Source: Hepsetus odoe
Taxonomy: Eukaryota; Chordata; Actinopteri; Characiformes; Hepsetidae
Reading direction: 5' to 3'
Assembly (NCBI GenBank): GCA_017165825.1
Contig: CM029370.1
Span: forward strand, 11,545,267-11,609,266
Length of the DNA stretch: 64,000 bases
The notes beneath the pieces were generated by a model. That model did no database searches. It worked only from the letters and a program-made list of their open reading frames with translations, and had not been told where the DNA came from. How positions within the stretch are numbered: position 1 is the stretch's first letter; each line of letters starts with the position of its first letter. The translations under genes and the position numbers were made by a program. Positions 34,890 through 47,095 of this stretch are shown piece after piece.

Positions 34890-35474
34890 TTTTTTTTTTT
34901 CATGTAAAATAAAACGTACAGCTCTAATAGCTTGAGGACATTGAAGTAAAAATTTGGAACTGCCGTCTCAGCACTCTCTCATGAACATTCATGTCTGTAG
35001 CATCACTTGGCTCTTTCTTTATAAGCAAGGCTTTTATCACTAAGTCTGCCACTTGTGTAAATCTTTATTTTTATGTTGTGCCTGTGATCTTCATAAAAAC
35101 TAATTCTGTTTCCTTTTATTTTTGATGATGAGATGAACAACTGCTCACAAGGTACTTAATCTACCTTCTCTGATGGGGAACAGCTGGCCACACATTTGGC
35201 TTGATTCACTATCATTGGGGTTTACTGGTCACCTTGATTTGACACCAGATTAAAAATCATTAGTAGTCTCTTGCTCGCCTGCTCTCCAGACCAGTTTATC
35301 ATCTTGAACCCTATCCTTAACTGAAGCTATTATTACTTCTGCAGACTTCAACAGAAACCGCTGCTTCTAATTACATTTCCTTACTGGCCCTACTATTTTT
35401 AACTATAGGTTCTACCAGTCAACAGTTGTTATATATTATTAGCCATTAAATATTTTTATTTGTCACCTTAGTGA
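34890..35474. other. No gene seen
   Basis: No coding signal and no clear repeat family. Confidence 0.35.
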
Positions 35475-35610
35475 AATTCAGAATCCCCTTATGCTATCAG
35501 TGGTGACCAAAAGAACAGTGGGTTCCCCAATTGTTTCTTGATTTCTCCTCCAGCTTTACGGAGTTTTTCTTTGCCTCTGACCATAGAGGTTAACTGGAAC
35601 ACTGATTATG
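35475..35610 (+). repeat. L2-type LINE 3' UTR fragment
   Basis: GGTGACCAAAAGAACAGTGGGTTCCCC and CGGAGTTTTTCTTTGCCTCTGACC parallel 34582-34680. Old and truncated at both ends. Confidence 0.6.
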
Positions 35611-35892
35611 AACCAGGCCTTCCTCTTCAGCATCACAGCATGACCTTACTAATGCTCTTTTGGCTGAATGACCATAAATTCCCTATAACTTTCCAAAACA
35701 CTACAAAATCTCAAAAACAAAAAGACTTATTATAGCAGCATAAATGTTTGCCTAGGGTTTTTTAATGTAATGTCCAACAAGCTCATATCATTTTGATGGT
35801 CAGTTGTTCATGTATTGTACGTTCATGTAATGTACATAGGATATATATACCATTGCTGCAAGGAATAATTTTTTCAGATAATTGAAACATTT

Positions 35893-36215
35893 TTGGAGCA
35901 GCTTAAGAGCACGTGCATAGCACTGTCGTCCCACAGTGCTATGGGTTTGATTCCCAAACAGGGTGGTCAAGGTCCTTTCTGTGTGGAGTTTGTATGTTTC
36001 CCCGTGTCTGCATGGCATTTTTATTTTCTCCCATCATTCAAAGACATGCACGTCAGATCAATCGAAGATGCTGAATTGCCTCATAGCTTTGAGTAAATGT
36101 ATGAGTGTGTGTTTTTGTGTCCTGTTTCCCCACCTTTCTCTGTGTGAGAGCTAGGATAGGCTCCAGCGCTGCCTGTGAACTTAGTAAAGACAAGTGGCTA
36201 AGAAAATGAATGATT
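35893..36215 (+). repeat. tRNA-like interspersed repeat with 'CTGTGTGGAGTTTG' body
   Basis: Contains a B-box-like GGGTTTGATTCCC, then TCCTTTCTGTGTGGAGTTTG, CCCCGTGTCTGCATGGC, and a tail with TAGGATAGGCTCCAGC and GACAAGTGGCTAAGAAAATG. This order is shared by a widespread teleost repeat. The same repeat occurs inverted at 39555-39955 and again at 60835-61095. Confidence 0.7.
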
Positions 36216-36469
36216 GAGTAAATGAGAAACACTCCCATGAGGCTGCATTATGTCTACATAAGTCGTTTATGACAACTGACATTAGCCTAGGTTTACCCCA
36301 ACAAGTATTCATTGTCATTTCAAGACTGTCATGGCCCAGGTTAACAATGACAGCCACAAAGTACTGTTAGCAAGAAGAGAAAGAAGGCATGTCCAGAAGC
36401 AGGAGGAGAAAAGGAAGGGTAGAAGAGTGCAGCATGACTTGTAAAGGGAGAGAATTAGCTGATATTAGC

Positions 36470-36543
36470 TGGGCAGCGGTGGTTAGGGAGTTGGCCACAG
36501 GATCGGAAGATTGTGGGTTCAAACCCCTTACCAGTAGGTTGCC
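36470..36543 (+). repeat. SINE head fragment inside RTE
   Basis: GGGCAGCGGTGG-TTAGGGAGTTGG and GGGTTCAAACCCCTTACCAG are the A/B-box region. The tail is missing. Confidence 0.75.
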
Positions 36544-36825
36544 CCGCCAGGTGGTTGTGAGATGGAGGGGAAAGCAGAATTTTGGAGTAAATAAGCTGAA
36601 GTGTTAGATAGTGTAACCAAGGGATAGAAAGTAGTGATTGGTGCAGACTTTAATGGACATGCTGGTAAAGGCAACACAGGGGATAAAGTGATGATGGATA
36701 GGTATGGTGTCAAGGAGAAGATGGCAGAATGTCAGATAGTAGTGGCTTTTGCTTAAAGGATGGAAATGACTGTAGTGAATTTTAAGAAAAGGGAGGAACA
36801 CCGTTACCCCAAGAATGAACAAACG

Positions 36826-36826
36826 A

Positions 36827-36862
<36 letters not shown>

Positions 36863-36866
36863 AAAA
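36826..36866. repeat. (GAAA)n microsatellite
   Basis: About ten GAAA units, slightly interrupted at the right end. Confidence 0.95.
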
Positions 36867-37061
36867 AAGATGACATGAGAATAGCGAATCGAGAAGTACA
36901 GCAAGGTGCAAGGTGCATTAGCAAAATGCAGACAAATTCAGAGGACTGCTTTTATTTTCACATATAGGAAGGAGGAAAAAACATAAACAGTTACTGTTTT
37001 TACAATACAGGATGCATCCAAATACATATTTGTGTAACAATTACTGGCATTCATTCAAATA

Positions 37062-37292
37062 TTCAATTTTTGTTACAATTACTGGCACCATGCCAATACT
37101 TGAAACAAAATGCAAAACTAAAGCAGGTTTCCATTGTATTTCATTTATCTAAGTTCACCTAAGTGTTAAAACATTGACTTCTGGTGTCATTTGGCTAATG
37201 CTTTAACACTTGAACTTAGATAAATGGAATACAATGGAAACCTGCTTTAGTTTTGTGTATTCGCATTGTGCCAATAATTGTGACAAAACTGA
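37062..37292. mobile_element. Foldback (long inverted repeat) element
   Basis: Left arm about 37065-37173 and right arm 37199-37290 are complementary over roughly 90 bp. For example AAAACTAAAGCAGGTTTCCA pairs with TGGAAACCTGCTTTAGTTTT (37235-37254), with about 25 bp between the arms. Outer parts (TTGTTACAATTACTGGCAC and GTGCCAATAATTGTGACAA) resemble the TGTCACAATTATTGGCAC motif of some Tc1-type ends. No coding capacity. A nonautonomous hairpin-type element is the best reading. Confidence 0.75.
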
Positions 37293-37336
37293 GTATTTGA
37301 AAGCACTGACTTCTGGTGTCACTTAGGTATGAATAT

Positions 37337-37446
37337 TAGTGAAAGTGACCATTCGTGCAATTGTGAAACACAGCACATCACACTGAACCACAATGAAATT
37401 GCACCTCATCATTTTACCCATACACGTGCAGCTATTGAAAGTGTTC
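37337..37446 (-). repeat. SINE type B tail fragment
   Basis: GAAAGTGACCATTCGTGCAA...CACTGAACCACAATGAAATTG...TGCAGCTATTGAAAGTG is the complement of the type B tail. The head is lost. Confidence 0.75.
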
Positions 37447-38584
37447 TTACCTTTTATTCCATTAACCTTTAATCTTTAATCTAATCCCATTTAGTGAGGC
37501 TGATACTTAGAAAAAAAAACATTAAGAAACACGAGAGATTATATGAAAATGCAAGATTTTTAAAAAATAAACTATGATCAGACAACACCTATATATGAGC
37601 AAACTATTTGTAAGACATGCCATAAGAAAACATGTCACAAACATTGCTAAGTTTGCTAAGCACTACTAAATCTTTCATATGATCTGAAATATAGCTTTTT
37701 TTTGCAACAACCCCTCAAAATCACTTTGGTATAGTTACAACTATAGCTTTGCTAAAATGATATAGTTTAAAATATATATCCCAAACCAAAGTACTTAAAG
37801 GTTAGATATTTGTCACAGATTCTCTTTGAGACTGGGCTATACATTTTTTTTCACCCATCTTTACCAAGAGTAAAGATAATTACAATGGTGGCTATAATAT
37901 AAAGGTTTAAGGTACAGGTATTTCTTTTTTTTTACAGCCAGTTATTAATAGTGTGTGACTAGGGCTCCTGTCTTGCAATCTTTAGATCTCAAAACTCTCC
38001 ATTTGAGGATTAAATCACAGCATTTATGAGCCATTGTGTTTGGTCATGCACAGAAGTGCGATGAGTATGCACTGGAAGTGCAGTTGCTTTAAAAATGAAG
38101 CCTTTTATCATGGACTATGAGCAGGAAATGCCATGGAAAGAGCTCAGTGTAGAGATAATGATAATGCTTTGTGCAAATAATGGTGACAATTATCCCGCTG
38201 AATCAAACACTTTATACTCAGCAATAATTGATTCATTTATTCAAATGGGCTGTTTGCCTCTCAACCATAAAATTAAAAGATGGAGAAGGTGCCACAGCTC
38301 AAAAGATTTCACATGGATATATTGTATGTATTTTTGGAAAGACAGCTTAAATGGGCAAAGATTGATTTGGCTGCTCTGAACAGATAACAGGAAATGTCTA
38401 ACAACTGTTATACCCTAGAAGGGATACCCTGGCAGGGATGCAGAAATCAACTCTTTTCATACTCACATGATTTCAAACAGGGTTGCATATAAGCAAATGT
38501 ATACCTTGGGAATGATTTTAGTGCTCAGTCTTATAATTTTATTGTGTTACATATGTTACAAAAAATAACTATTTACATATTTTA
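37447..38584. other. No gene seen
   Basis: AT-rich. The 94-codon frame at 38095-38379 has no recognisable motif. Nothing supported. Confidence 0.4.
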
Positions 38585-39083
38585 CATATAGAGGTTCATC
38601 TTCCAAGAGGACAACAACCCTAAGCACACAGATAAGATAACAACTGAGTGGCTTTGGCACAACTGTGAATGTCCTGGAGTGGTCCTGCCAGAGCCCAGAC
38701 CTGAACCCGACTGAACACCTCTGGAGAGATCTGAAAATAACTGTGCACCGACACTCTCCATCCAACCTGATGGAGCTTGAGAAGTTCTGCAAAAAAAGAA
38801 TGTGAAAAACTGACCAAAAATAGGGGTGCCAAGCTTGCAAATAAGACTTGAGGCTGTAACTGTTGTCAAAGGTGTTTCAACAAAGTACTGAGAAAAGACT
38901 ATGAATATTCATGTACATTTGCAAAAGTTTCAAGAAAACCTTTTTCACTTTGTCATTATGGGGTTTTGTGTGTAGAAATTTGAGGTAATACATAAATCTA
39001 ATCAATTTTGGAGTAAGGCTGTAACATAGCAAAATGTGGAAAAAATGGAGCACTAGGGATACTTCCTGAATGCACTGTAAAAA
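38585..39083 (+). mobile_element. Tc1-like transposon remnant (3' part)
   Basis: Encodes in broken frame QEDNNPKHTDKITTEWLW, the QDNDPKHTS motif of Tc1-type transposases, then PEPRPEPD-like sequence for the usual SPDLNPIE. The end (38953-39083) has TTTGTCATTATGGGGTTTTG, GTAAGGCTGTAACATAGCAA and 'ACTTCCTGAATGCACTGTA', the terminal region of a common fish Tc1 family. The 5' half is absent. Confidence 0.85.
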
Positions 39084-39191
39084 TAATTATTTTGAAATTC
39101 AATTTTATTAATTGTAAAGTATTGTGTATTTATGTCAATTTTGTAATCCTTGGCTACTGGTATTTAAATTTTCCCCAAGATCAATGAAGTA

Positions 39192-39195
39192 TCTG

Positions 39196-39268
<73 letters not shown>
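39192..39268. repeat. (CTAT)n microsatellite
   Basis: About 18 near-perfect tetranucleotide units. Confidence 0.97.
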
Positions 39269-39554
39269 GCCTCTGCTAGTTCTCTCATCACAGACATGAC
39301 GTTAAATGCGTGGTTTTTCTCCACCGTCTGTTGTGTGATCTGCAGCGGTAAAAATACAAATGGATCAGTGAATAATTCAAATGAGAATAATTTCCATCAA
39401 ATGCTTAAGTAATAAGTCTGTTTATAATAAGTTGAAAAGCAAGGAGTAAAAGCAAAGAAAAGAAAACTCAATTTCTATTACCTGAAAACCCTACGGAAGT
39501 ACAATAAAGTTTTTGTAGTTTTGAAAGTAGGATATAACCTAATAACTGGAGTTG

Positions 39555-39955
39555 GCAGACCTAGCAATCACTAAACTGAGCAAACACACACAGTCACACC
39601 AAGGGGGCAATTTAACCTCTCAAATCCACTTGACATGCATGCCTAGGGACTGTGGGAGGAAACCAGAGCCTCCCAGAGGAAACCCCAGCAAACCGAAGAA
39701 AACCCCAGCAAACATGAGGAACACATGCAAACTCTGAACAGAAAGGACCATTGATTGTCCTGCCTGGAAATAAATCCCAGAACACACACACATACACACC
39801 TCTAAAAGAAAGGTGAGGAAATCCACATAGATGAGCTGAGAACATGCAAACTCTACAAAGAAAGGACAGAGACCATCCCATCCTGTAATTAAACTCAGTA
39901 CCCTATCATTGTGAGGCAAGAGCTCTACCCACTGCACCACCATGGTGCCCTTTGG
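39555..39955 (-). repeat. Two partial copies of the tRNA-like 'CTGTGTGGAGTTTG' repeat
   Basis: Minus strand reading gives CAGAGTTTGCATGTGTTCCT (39720s) and GTAGAGTTTGCATGTTCTCA (39840s), and at the right end GTGGTGCAGTGGGTAGAGCTCTTGCCTCAC, the tRNA-like head. The repeated middle suggests a partial tandem duplication. Confidence 0.65.
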
Positions 39956-41720
39956 CTGCTGCAAATACTGCCACAAATACTGCCAGTATTATTAGCATCA
40001 TATCTGTAGTGATCCTTTTAGTCTCATGATGACTTTTTGTAGACAATACTTCAGAAATAATACAGCCACCAAACAACACTGTATGCTAACATGGATGACT
40101 GACAAATGACTGACCTTCACTTAAGTGTGAAACAAAAGAAATGGAAGGATAAGTACATGCAGCCTATCTAGTTACATCTAACAATCTGACTACTGTCCCT
40201 CAATGGAAGTGCACTATACATGTCAAGCAATATTATAAGCCATGAGGTTTCTTGGACCCCTCAGGGAGCAGTGCTCTGGTATGATTGATATCTCTGCTCA
40301 GAGAATATACTTCCCACTTGACTTCTTTAGTGCTCGCCATCAAAGTACTGACTGCTTTGACAGCTAGTGGTATATAATGGTGTATAATGGTATATAATTT
40401 AAGCAGAGAAGCAGAATTTTTATACACCTGTAATTTTCATGAATATTTACTTTCATTCCCCACAAATATCAATATTTTTCAATCCTTACATTCTGTACAA
40501 CCCTGTACCCATCACTAAGATGAAAGGGAAAGTAAAGGGAGACTGGACAGTTAAGGTGTCTATTGAATATAAAGCCATGATACAAGGGTGAACTATTTGC
40601 AGCAAAGATGAAGCAAAGTTATTATGGTCAGTAGATTTTTTTTCAATATTTGAAGCTAAAACGGTTTAATAATTTATAAAAATTTTGAAGATGTTAGGTT
40701 CAGTTAGCTCAGAAACCGTCAGTAAAAATGTAATTAAAAAGGTTACTTTTTCATTTTTATTTGCTTTGCCTTAATGTCAATCAGTGCAGATAACACAAGA
40801 AAGATGTAACAAGACATATGAAAAAGACATTTCAGATCCTGCACTTTTTTACTTTTATGCTTTTGCCATCTATGTATATATGTAACTTCAAAGATTATTC
40901 ATATGAAACTAATCAAAAAATACGTTGTTTGTGCTGATTTGATTCAGATATACATAGTGTTTTTTTCTCAATTTTTTTTATTTTATGAGTGTTCTTAGAA
41001 AAGCCTCCAAATAGATTTGAAGACCATCACATACCACCATTCAGCTCTTTCCACTGAAATAAGAAAACCCAAGCATGACAGCATTTTCTGAGAACATGGA
41101 AACACAGAAAATCTTGTCGAGTTCCATGAGGCTGCGCGTGTTTCACTGCTTTTGTAACGGGTGACCTTTACTCCAGATGGCTATTCTAATTAGATTCCAT
41201 TAGCTTGCTGTCCTCTCTGATTATTCCTCTCCTTATCCAAACAGATCTTTATTTTGATCAACTGCCAAAGACTGCAAGCCTAAATGTAGCTTTTTTTTCT
41301 CTCAGCCCAACAAGCACACATTTATTTCTAGACACATAACCACATGGAAGAATTTTGTCACAGCATACCTGATAATTTGTGCATTTTTAATGTCAAAGCA
41401 ATAAAGTATATATAGCTTTGTATTTTTTAATGAATACAAAATCATAGACTGACCAATTATATTAGTTTCACTTGTACATGGCATCTGCTAAAGGAAAAAA
41501 ATTTAAGTGTAATCTATTAGTAGCATCTAATCGTTAGGTATTCTGGTGTTTGTGTTCACATAATGAGCTGCTTTCAAGGCATCGAGACAGCAACTCTTTC
41601 TGGAATTTTTGGCCTTGAGAAAAGGCTTGCTAAATTCCAGACATATTAACGCAGGCTCTTCCTGCCACTTGCCAGCCAGCATGGCCACACGTTTGTCTGG
41701 CTTGCTGTCTTTCTACAAAC
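39956..41720. other. No gene seen; small candidate regulatory patch at 41130-41260
   Basis: No coding evidence. 41130-41260 is GC-richer with TCTAATTAGATTCC (homeodomain-like core) and no repeat match, which could be a conserved noncoding element. It is unproven. Confidence 0.3.
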
Positions 41721-41889
41721 TTTATATATATATATATCAAGCTTTTTTTCATGGGCCTATACACAAGAATCTCTCTTAAGAACCATGTTTGGCCAGTCAT
41801 TAAATTGGGAGTAATGCAATGGAACTGGTCAAGAAAGATTAGGTGATACGTTCAAAGATACATCATTGTAATACAAAAAGACATAGTTA

Positions 41890-41897
41890 TATGTATA

Positions 41898-41955
<58 letters not shown>

Positions 41956-41965
41956 TATATGTATA
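41890..41965. repeat. (TA)n microsatellite
   Basis: About 70 bp of almost pure TA. The frames of alternating Tyr-Ile read from it are artefacts. Confidence 0.97.
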
Positions 41966-43319
41966 TATACAACATAATATATCAAAGTATATGATTTCCC
42001 AACAAACTGGAACAGGGAAATGCTCCAGATCGGCACTATTTTGTTTCAGAAGAAGCAAAAGTGAAATCAGACATCAAAAATAAATTGATAAAGCCATAAT
42101 TAGTTGACATTCTCTATGCAGTTTGTGCAGGTACTGTATCATATGTAGCATATGTCAATAGGTCTAAGTTAAACTAATGAGAAACAGCCAAATTTAGCCA
42201 GTTCTCAGTTTTTTCTGTTTTATATTTTTATATTTGTATGTGGTGGTGGTGTTATTGCTGTCTTTACACATGTTTCATTTAATTGTATTGGAATGTTTCA
42301 TATTTTATTCATTGTATGACCAGGGTCATTTTTGTAGGGATACACTTTATTTGGTAGGTCCTGGCTTCAGGACACCAAGTACACTGGTAAAAGATTAGTC
42401 TAATTCGCCAAATAGGGCAACATCCATGACTTTTTGCATGGGCTGCAGAAAGCGTGAACAGCTTTGAGGGGCCTTTGAGACACATTTGACAGTGCTGTGA
42501 TATACACATTATGAAAAGGTTTGAAACACAACATGCTGTGTTGTCACATCTATGTACCAAGGGTTTCAAAAGTGCTGACAAGTCCTAAATTGTTTTGAAG
42601 GCTTGCCACTGGGACCATAATATGTTGAGGCAAACTGACTTAAGGACTGAAATTCCAAAGGTGGTTTCAGTCTTCCACTTTATATTTACCCATTTGACAT
42701 TGTTCACTGTTTATGGAACTATGGTTTAAGATGAATACCAAGCTATTGATAAGACAATGCACCTTGGAGCAGATGCCAGTACTTCAGTAGGAGATTAAGT
42801 CTTTCCAGCTTTCAGGAACTTATATAAACTGGTTCCAGATAATGAATGAGTAATGTAAGTTAAAAACAATGCAAGACATAATTTGTCCACTGTGCCAATA
42901 ACTGAACAAAAACAGAGTAGCGGCTTCAGAACACAAACCTTTAATGCAAGGCCAGAAATCATTTGATTCATTCATTTTCAATGCTACCATTGTATTTCAA
43001 TATGTAAAGAATATAGCTAAAGCTTTCAATAAAGCTGAAAATGTATTTTATAAAAAGCTCCTTTTTGTGTGTGTCACAAACCACCAGTTTGAGCAGAAAA
43101 AGAAATGCATAGGAATATTCTATCTTTTACACCTCAGTTGTCCTTTATTGTTTCATCGCAGAAGCAATGAAGGCAGTATTGCATTTCTTAAAAATAGTGA
43201 TGCACAGTAGCACAAGGAGAGCTCCAATTCTCCAGGTTGATAAATTGCACTGTGCAAATATGGATATGCACACATTGCCACTGCTCTGGGGGCAGAATGT
43301 AATTAATTAGCAGTTAGTG
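41966..43319. other. No gene seen
   Basis: 42300-42640 is GC-moderate and repeat-like in feel but matches no family I know. No coding segment supported. Confidence 0.35.
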
Positions 43320-43495
43320 CAGCATAGCAGGTAACACTGCTGTCTTGCACAGCAGAATGAGGTTTGTTTTACTGCCAAGGCAACACCAATAAAAGACCTT
43401 AGGCAAGATTCTGAAAGCTACATTCCTCAGCACCTGTAACATGATTACACTGGGATTGGCTCTAGAAAAGAGCATCTGCCAAATGCATTAATATA
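43320..43495 (+). repeat. tRNA-like SINE fragment (third head type)
   Basis: 'GTGCAGCATAGCAGGTAACACTGCTGTCTTGC' head followed by 'ATTGGCTCTAGAAAAGAGCATCTGCCAAATGCATTAATA', the 3' segment common to many teleost SINEs. Confidence 0.55.
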
Positions 43496-44126
43496 ACGAG
43501 TTAAAGGGGACAAAGCCAAAATCTCAATATATCATTCATGGGATGTTGGGTAAGATGAGATCAAAAAAATGTCTAAGATTTTAGTTTCTATGTAAAACCT
43601 TTTACCAGAGTAAAGAAAATATATATGTTTATTAAGGCTTAAAATCCAAGATGTCAACATAATGGGATAGTTAGGTTACTTTTGTTAATCTGTCTCTGTC
43701 TCTACTTAAAATGCATCTAATAAAGCTTTACAATATCTGATTAGTTTGAAATAGCATGATTTTCATGTTTGTTTGACTTTCACCTGTATGTAAATTAGTG
43801 TGATGTTTGGTAATAACATACCTTCCAGTTTTTACTACATACTACAATTTCCTTTTAGTTGGCCTTAATAAGTAATTAAAATGAAATATTTAGTTTAAAG
43901 TTAGGATTCCAGGTATCACAGTAGAAGCTACAAACATAAAACTATCCATTTAATGTGGAGGAACTTCATTTTTAAGAAACATATGATGATGCTTCTGAAC
44001 ATTTCAGAAATTATTGTGCTGTCACCATCAGCAGGCAAATTAACATTAAATATCCAATTTTGATTAGCAGTAATTAGGCTTAATGAGAGGGACTACATAA
44101 AAAGATGACAACAGAGTTAACTCAAT
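43496..44126. other. No gene seen
   Basis: AT-rich, no signals. Confidence 0.4.
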
Positions 44127-44378
44127 TGTAACGGTGGTGATGGTGTCATGTTCTGGACATCAGTGCTAAGCTGAGAGGTTGTTACAGAACGTAAAGCTTT
44201 AATAAAATAACTGCACAGAAATTCAAATACAGATAAACTTCGCGACACATACAGATTAACAAAGACTGATGCTCTGCTCTCACTTAATGGGGCTTTTAAA
44301 ACCAACGAAGCACACCTCGCCTAACGCCAAACAGGTGTGCTCTCCCAAGAGCTGAACAGAGCGCCATCTAGTGTGACA
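44127..44378 (-). repeat. Isolated LTR, related subfamily
   Basis: On the minus strand it starts TGTCACACTAGATGGCGCTC and ends CCACCGTTACAA. It has AGCACACCT...AGGTGTGCT and TTTTAAAAGCCCC in place of the usual core, and TTTATTAAAGC as a polyadenylation-like signal. No matching target duplication was found, so the left boundary or flanks have changed. Confidence 0.75.
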
Positions 44379-44384
44379 CCAGTT

Positions 44385-44799
44385 TAGGTGTAAACAGCCT
44401 TAAATGAAAGCTGACACTTAGAAAACTCTTATTTTTGTCTTTTTTTGTCTTAAATTTTGTCTTAAAAAACTAAATCTGCAACAATGCAGCTTTGCATAGC
44501 TTAACATGCTTGATTCAACAGCCATCAAAATGCTTTTAGCCATTGTTCTTGTATTCAACAGCAGATCAGAGAGAACATAGAATGCTGCCTTACAATATAA
44601 TACTTAAAACATTATGTTTGGCTGGAAACTGTTTCTTGACATATGATTGTAGCAATTGCAAGAGTAAAGATAATTGAAATAAAATTGTAAAGAAATTCAG
44701 TAGCAGTTCTAAATTCCACCTAAACATTGCTTATTTTCAGTATCCTGGTCCTGAAACCCACAAAAAAAAACCTACCAAAGAATACAATTCTAATCATTT
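44385..44799. other. No gene seen
   Basis: No coding or repeat signal. Confidence 0.4.
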
Positions 44800-44920
44800 T
44801 CCCTAATGTTGTGTAGGTCCCCTATGTACCTGCAAAAGGGCTCTGATCCGCCAAAGCATGGACACAAGATCTCTGAAAGTGTGCTGTGGTCTCTGGCACC
44901 AAAACATTAGCAGCAGATCA
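44800..44920 (-). mobile_element. Tc1-like transposon fragment (family of 1930-2830)
   Basis: CCCTAATGTTGTGTAGGTCC, GCATGGACACAAGATCTCTG and 'GTGGTCTCTGGCACCAAAACATTAGCAGCAGATC' are the complement of the 3' coding end of this Tc1-like family. Confidence 0.75.
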
Positions 44921-46619
44921 TGTGCTACAGCAGCCTTCTCTTCCCGAGGACATTAGGGTGTCTTAAGTGTCCATTAACCTGTCATAGGTTCACCATTTTA
45001 TCTTAATTGATTTCATTGAGCTGCATCAGGAAATGTTTTACAATAAAGTGCTTGAAAGCTCATTTGTGCCAAATTACTAAAGTGGGCCAAGAGACCTTTC
45101 TGTGTACTAAATACAAAGAAATCACACATGTATCTATAGCATGATAAATTCTGATGGAACCAAAACAAACATGCATGGCAAAACATAAAGACACATGCAC
45201 ATGGAAAACAAAGACAAACCAAGTATTTAACAAACTGTAAGCATTCTAAGAAAAGACACTGGGAAACATTATCTGTTGAATGCGCAGTTAGAATGTTTCT
45301 GTCATGAAGTGAGTCTAACTATGAAGGTTACAAAGTGGAAGTGTTAATGTTTATGTATTAACTTCCCTTTGATTATGCTGGTGTATGTGCACCTCTAGGT
45401 TTAACAAGTTCCTGCCTTTGTCCCTTATGTTGGTAAGAAACAGACAATCAAGCTGCTTGGTCAGCTGTGTCCAAGCAACTAGAACCTTTTTTTCTTATGA
45501 AAGGATCTCTTGGCCCTTTCCGTTTCACAGATGGTGCTACAATCTCCAGAAGAAACTCAAACTGGGTTACTGGCTGGCACAACTATAAAGACGAACTGGG
45601 CAACTGCCTAGAGTAGCACTTGAGAAAAAAGGTGGCCCAATGAACCAAATTATTCTCACCTAAGAGGACTGCAGACAGTTTTGCCAAGCCCTCTGTAAGT
45701 GACACACTCTTCACTCAAACATCTATATTCATAGTTTAACAACCAGTAACTGCCAGCGCAGGCTAATGCTCAAAACTATCTAAAGGCATTGTTTTGTATG
45801 TGCTAAATTTATTATTCAGATAGCCCCTATCTCAAGAATTTAACCTAAGAATAACTTAAGAAACAAGATGAGAGAAGTAGAGTGTGAATTAAACAATAAA
45901 CATCAAGAACCATTATTAAGAAATAACCTCATGGAATACATCTGATATGTGGCTAAATTAGCTAACCTGTCTTTCTAGTCTTCTATGGTAACTTAGTAGA
46001 TTTAATATCACATTCTGTTCAAACTATTAATGAAATGATCAAGAAAAAAGCCTTAAATTCAAAACAGACCCTTTAACAGTCAAAATCTATTGCAGACTGG
46101 ACTACATTTATTCTCTTAGTGTTGTCATGCCTGTCGGGAGGATGAGAGAGGAAGATTAAACCCACGAAATGAGAACAAAATACCAGTTCTGAACAAAAAA
46201 AAAAAGAAGGGCAACAGCCTATGACAGCTTAATTACTGTTTACAAATTTAGCTAAAAGTAAAGATACTTAAAATCAAGTTGATGCTTTAATTCATGCATT
46301 TCCTGCTCTATGTCTGTTGGAAAGAATCAGTTCATAGAAATAGTAGAGCAGAGACAGCTGAAAGCAGAAATCATTTGCAAGGGTTTATAAAGCTTTGGTA
46401 CATAGTGCTGTAACTTGAACAAGGTTTTCATTTAATGCAAAGTGTGAAGTGTTATTTGAACCATGCATCACAAATATGCCATGTGTGGCCAGGATATAAC
46501 TGATGAGAACCTTTTTGATGAGAATCTATCCTTTTCATTCATCATTAATATTTCATGCAGGTTCCTTCTCTACATGATTAAGGACATATCTTAATTCTTT
46601 GCCACCATTGTTGCCCAGG
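44921..46619. other. No gene seen
   Basis: Only random frames. I recognise no family. Confidence 0.35.
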
Positions 46620-47095
46620 TACTCTTCCATTCATTCATTTCAAGACTAGACTACTGCAACTTATTTCTAACCAGCCGTCCTCTGAAGCCCAATCAGAAAA
46701 CCTACAACTGATTTTGAATGCAGCAGCACACCTGGTCTTCATTTGGCCCAATTTCTCACACACCACTCCACTATGGCAAACCCTCCACTTGGTTCCAGTG
46801 GCTGTGTGCTTTACATTTAGAGCCTTAATTCTTGTGTACAAAGCCAGACATGTTCCAATGTCATTCTACCTAACTGCATTAAACAAACCATGGGTCCCAG
46901 CTCGCCCTCCAGCATCAAGCTCAGCCCGACTTGACCTCCCACTTCTGGGAGGCAGTAGACTTATCAGCTCTTATCAATCCAAGATCCTGAATGGTGAAAT
47001 GAACTTCCTCTGACCATCAGATCTGCTGAGACCTTTACAGTCTTCAAACAGAAACTAAAGAGCTATCTCTTTAATGAACTCTTTGGATAATAAAC
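46620..47095 (+). pseudogene. L2-type LINE C-terminal fragment
   Basis: RLDYCNLFLT (near 46650) then LILNAAAHLVF...LHLVPVAVCFTFRALILVYKARHV (46714-46860) match the C-terminal helical region of L2-type proteins (LQRIQNTAARI, LHWLPVRYR, LLTYKAL). 'ETFTVFKQKLKSYLFNEL' follows in another frame near 47030-47085. Frameshifted and truncated. Confidence 0.75.

Larger units (their letters stand above)
36376..36870 (+). pseudogene. RTE-clade LINE, endonuclease-region fragment
   Basis: 'GGTGCAGACTTTAATGGACATGCTGG' (36639-36664) encodes the G-A-D-F-N-G-H-A block of the apurinic-type endonuclease, and sequence to about 36800 continues that domain in broken frames. The start 'GGCATGTCCAGAAGCAGGAGG' is shared with 58992-59012. 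A SINE head interrupts it at 36470-36543. Confidence 0.75.

Noticed and set aside
38095..38379. 94-aa plus-strand frame as a small gene
   Set aside because: No motif, no plausible context, and length within what chance gives in AT-rich DNA of this size.
39192..39268. Regular repeat array that could suggest CRISPR or satellite
   Set aside because: A simple tetranucleotide microsatellite without spacers, in a vertebrate genome.
41852..42083. Frames rich in Tyr-Ile on both strands
   Set aside because: Artefact of the (TA)n microsatellite.
46130..46190. TGTCATGCCTGTCGGGAGG as another LTR start
   Set aside because: Only the first dozen bases resemble an LTR end; none of the promoter core or the CCGTTACA end follows.
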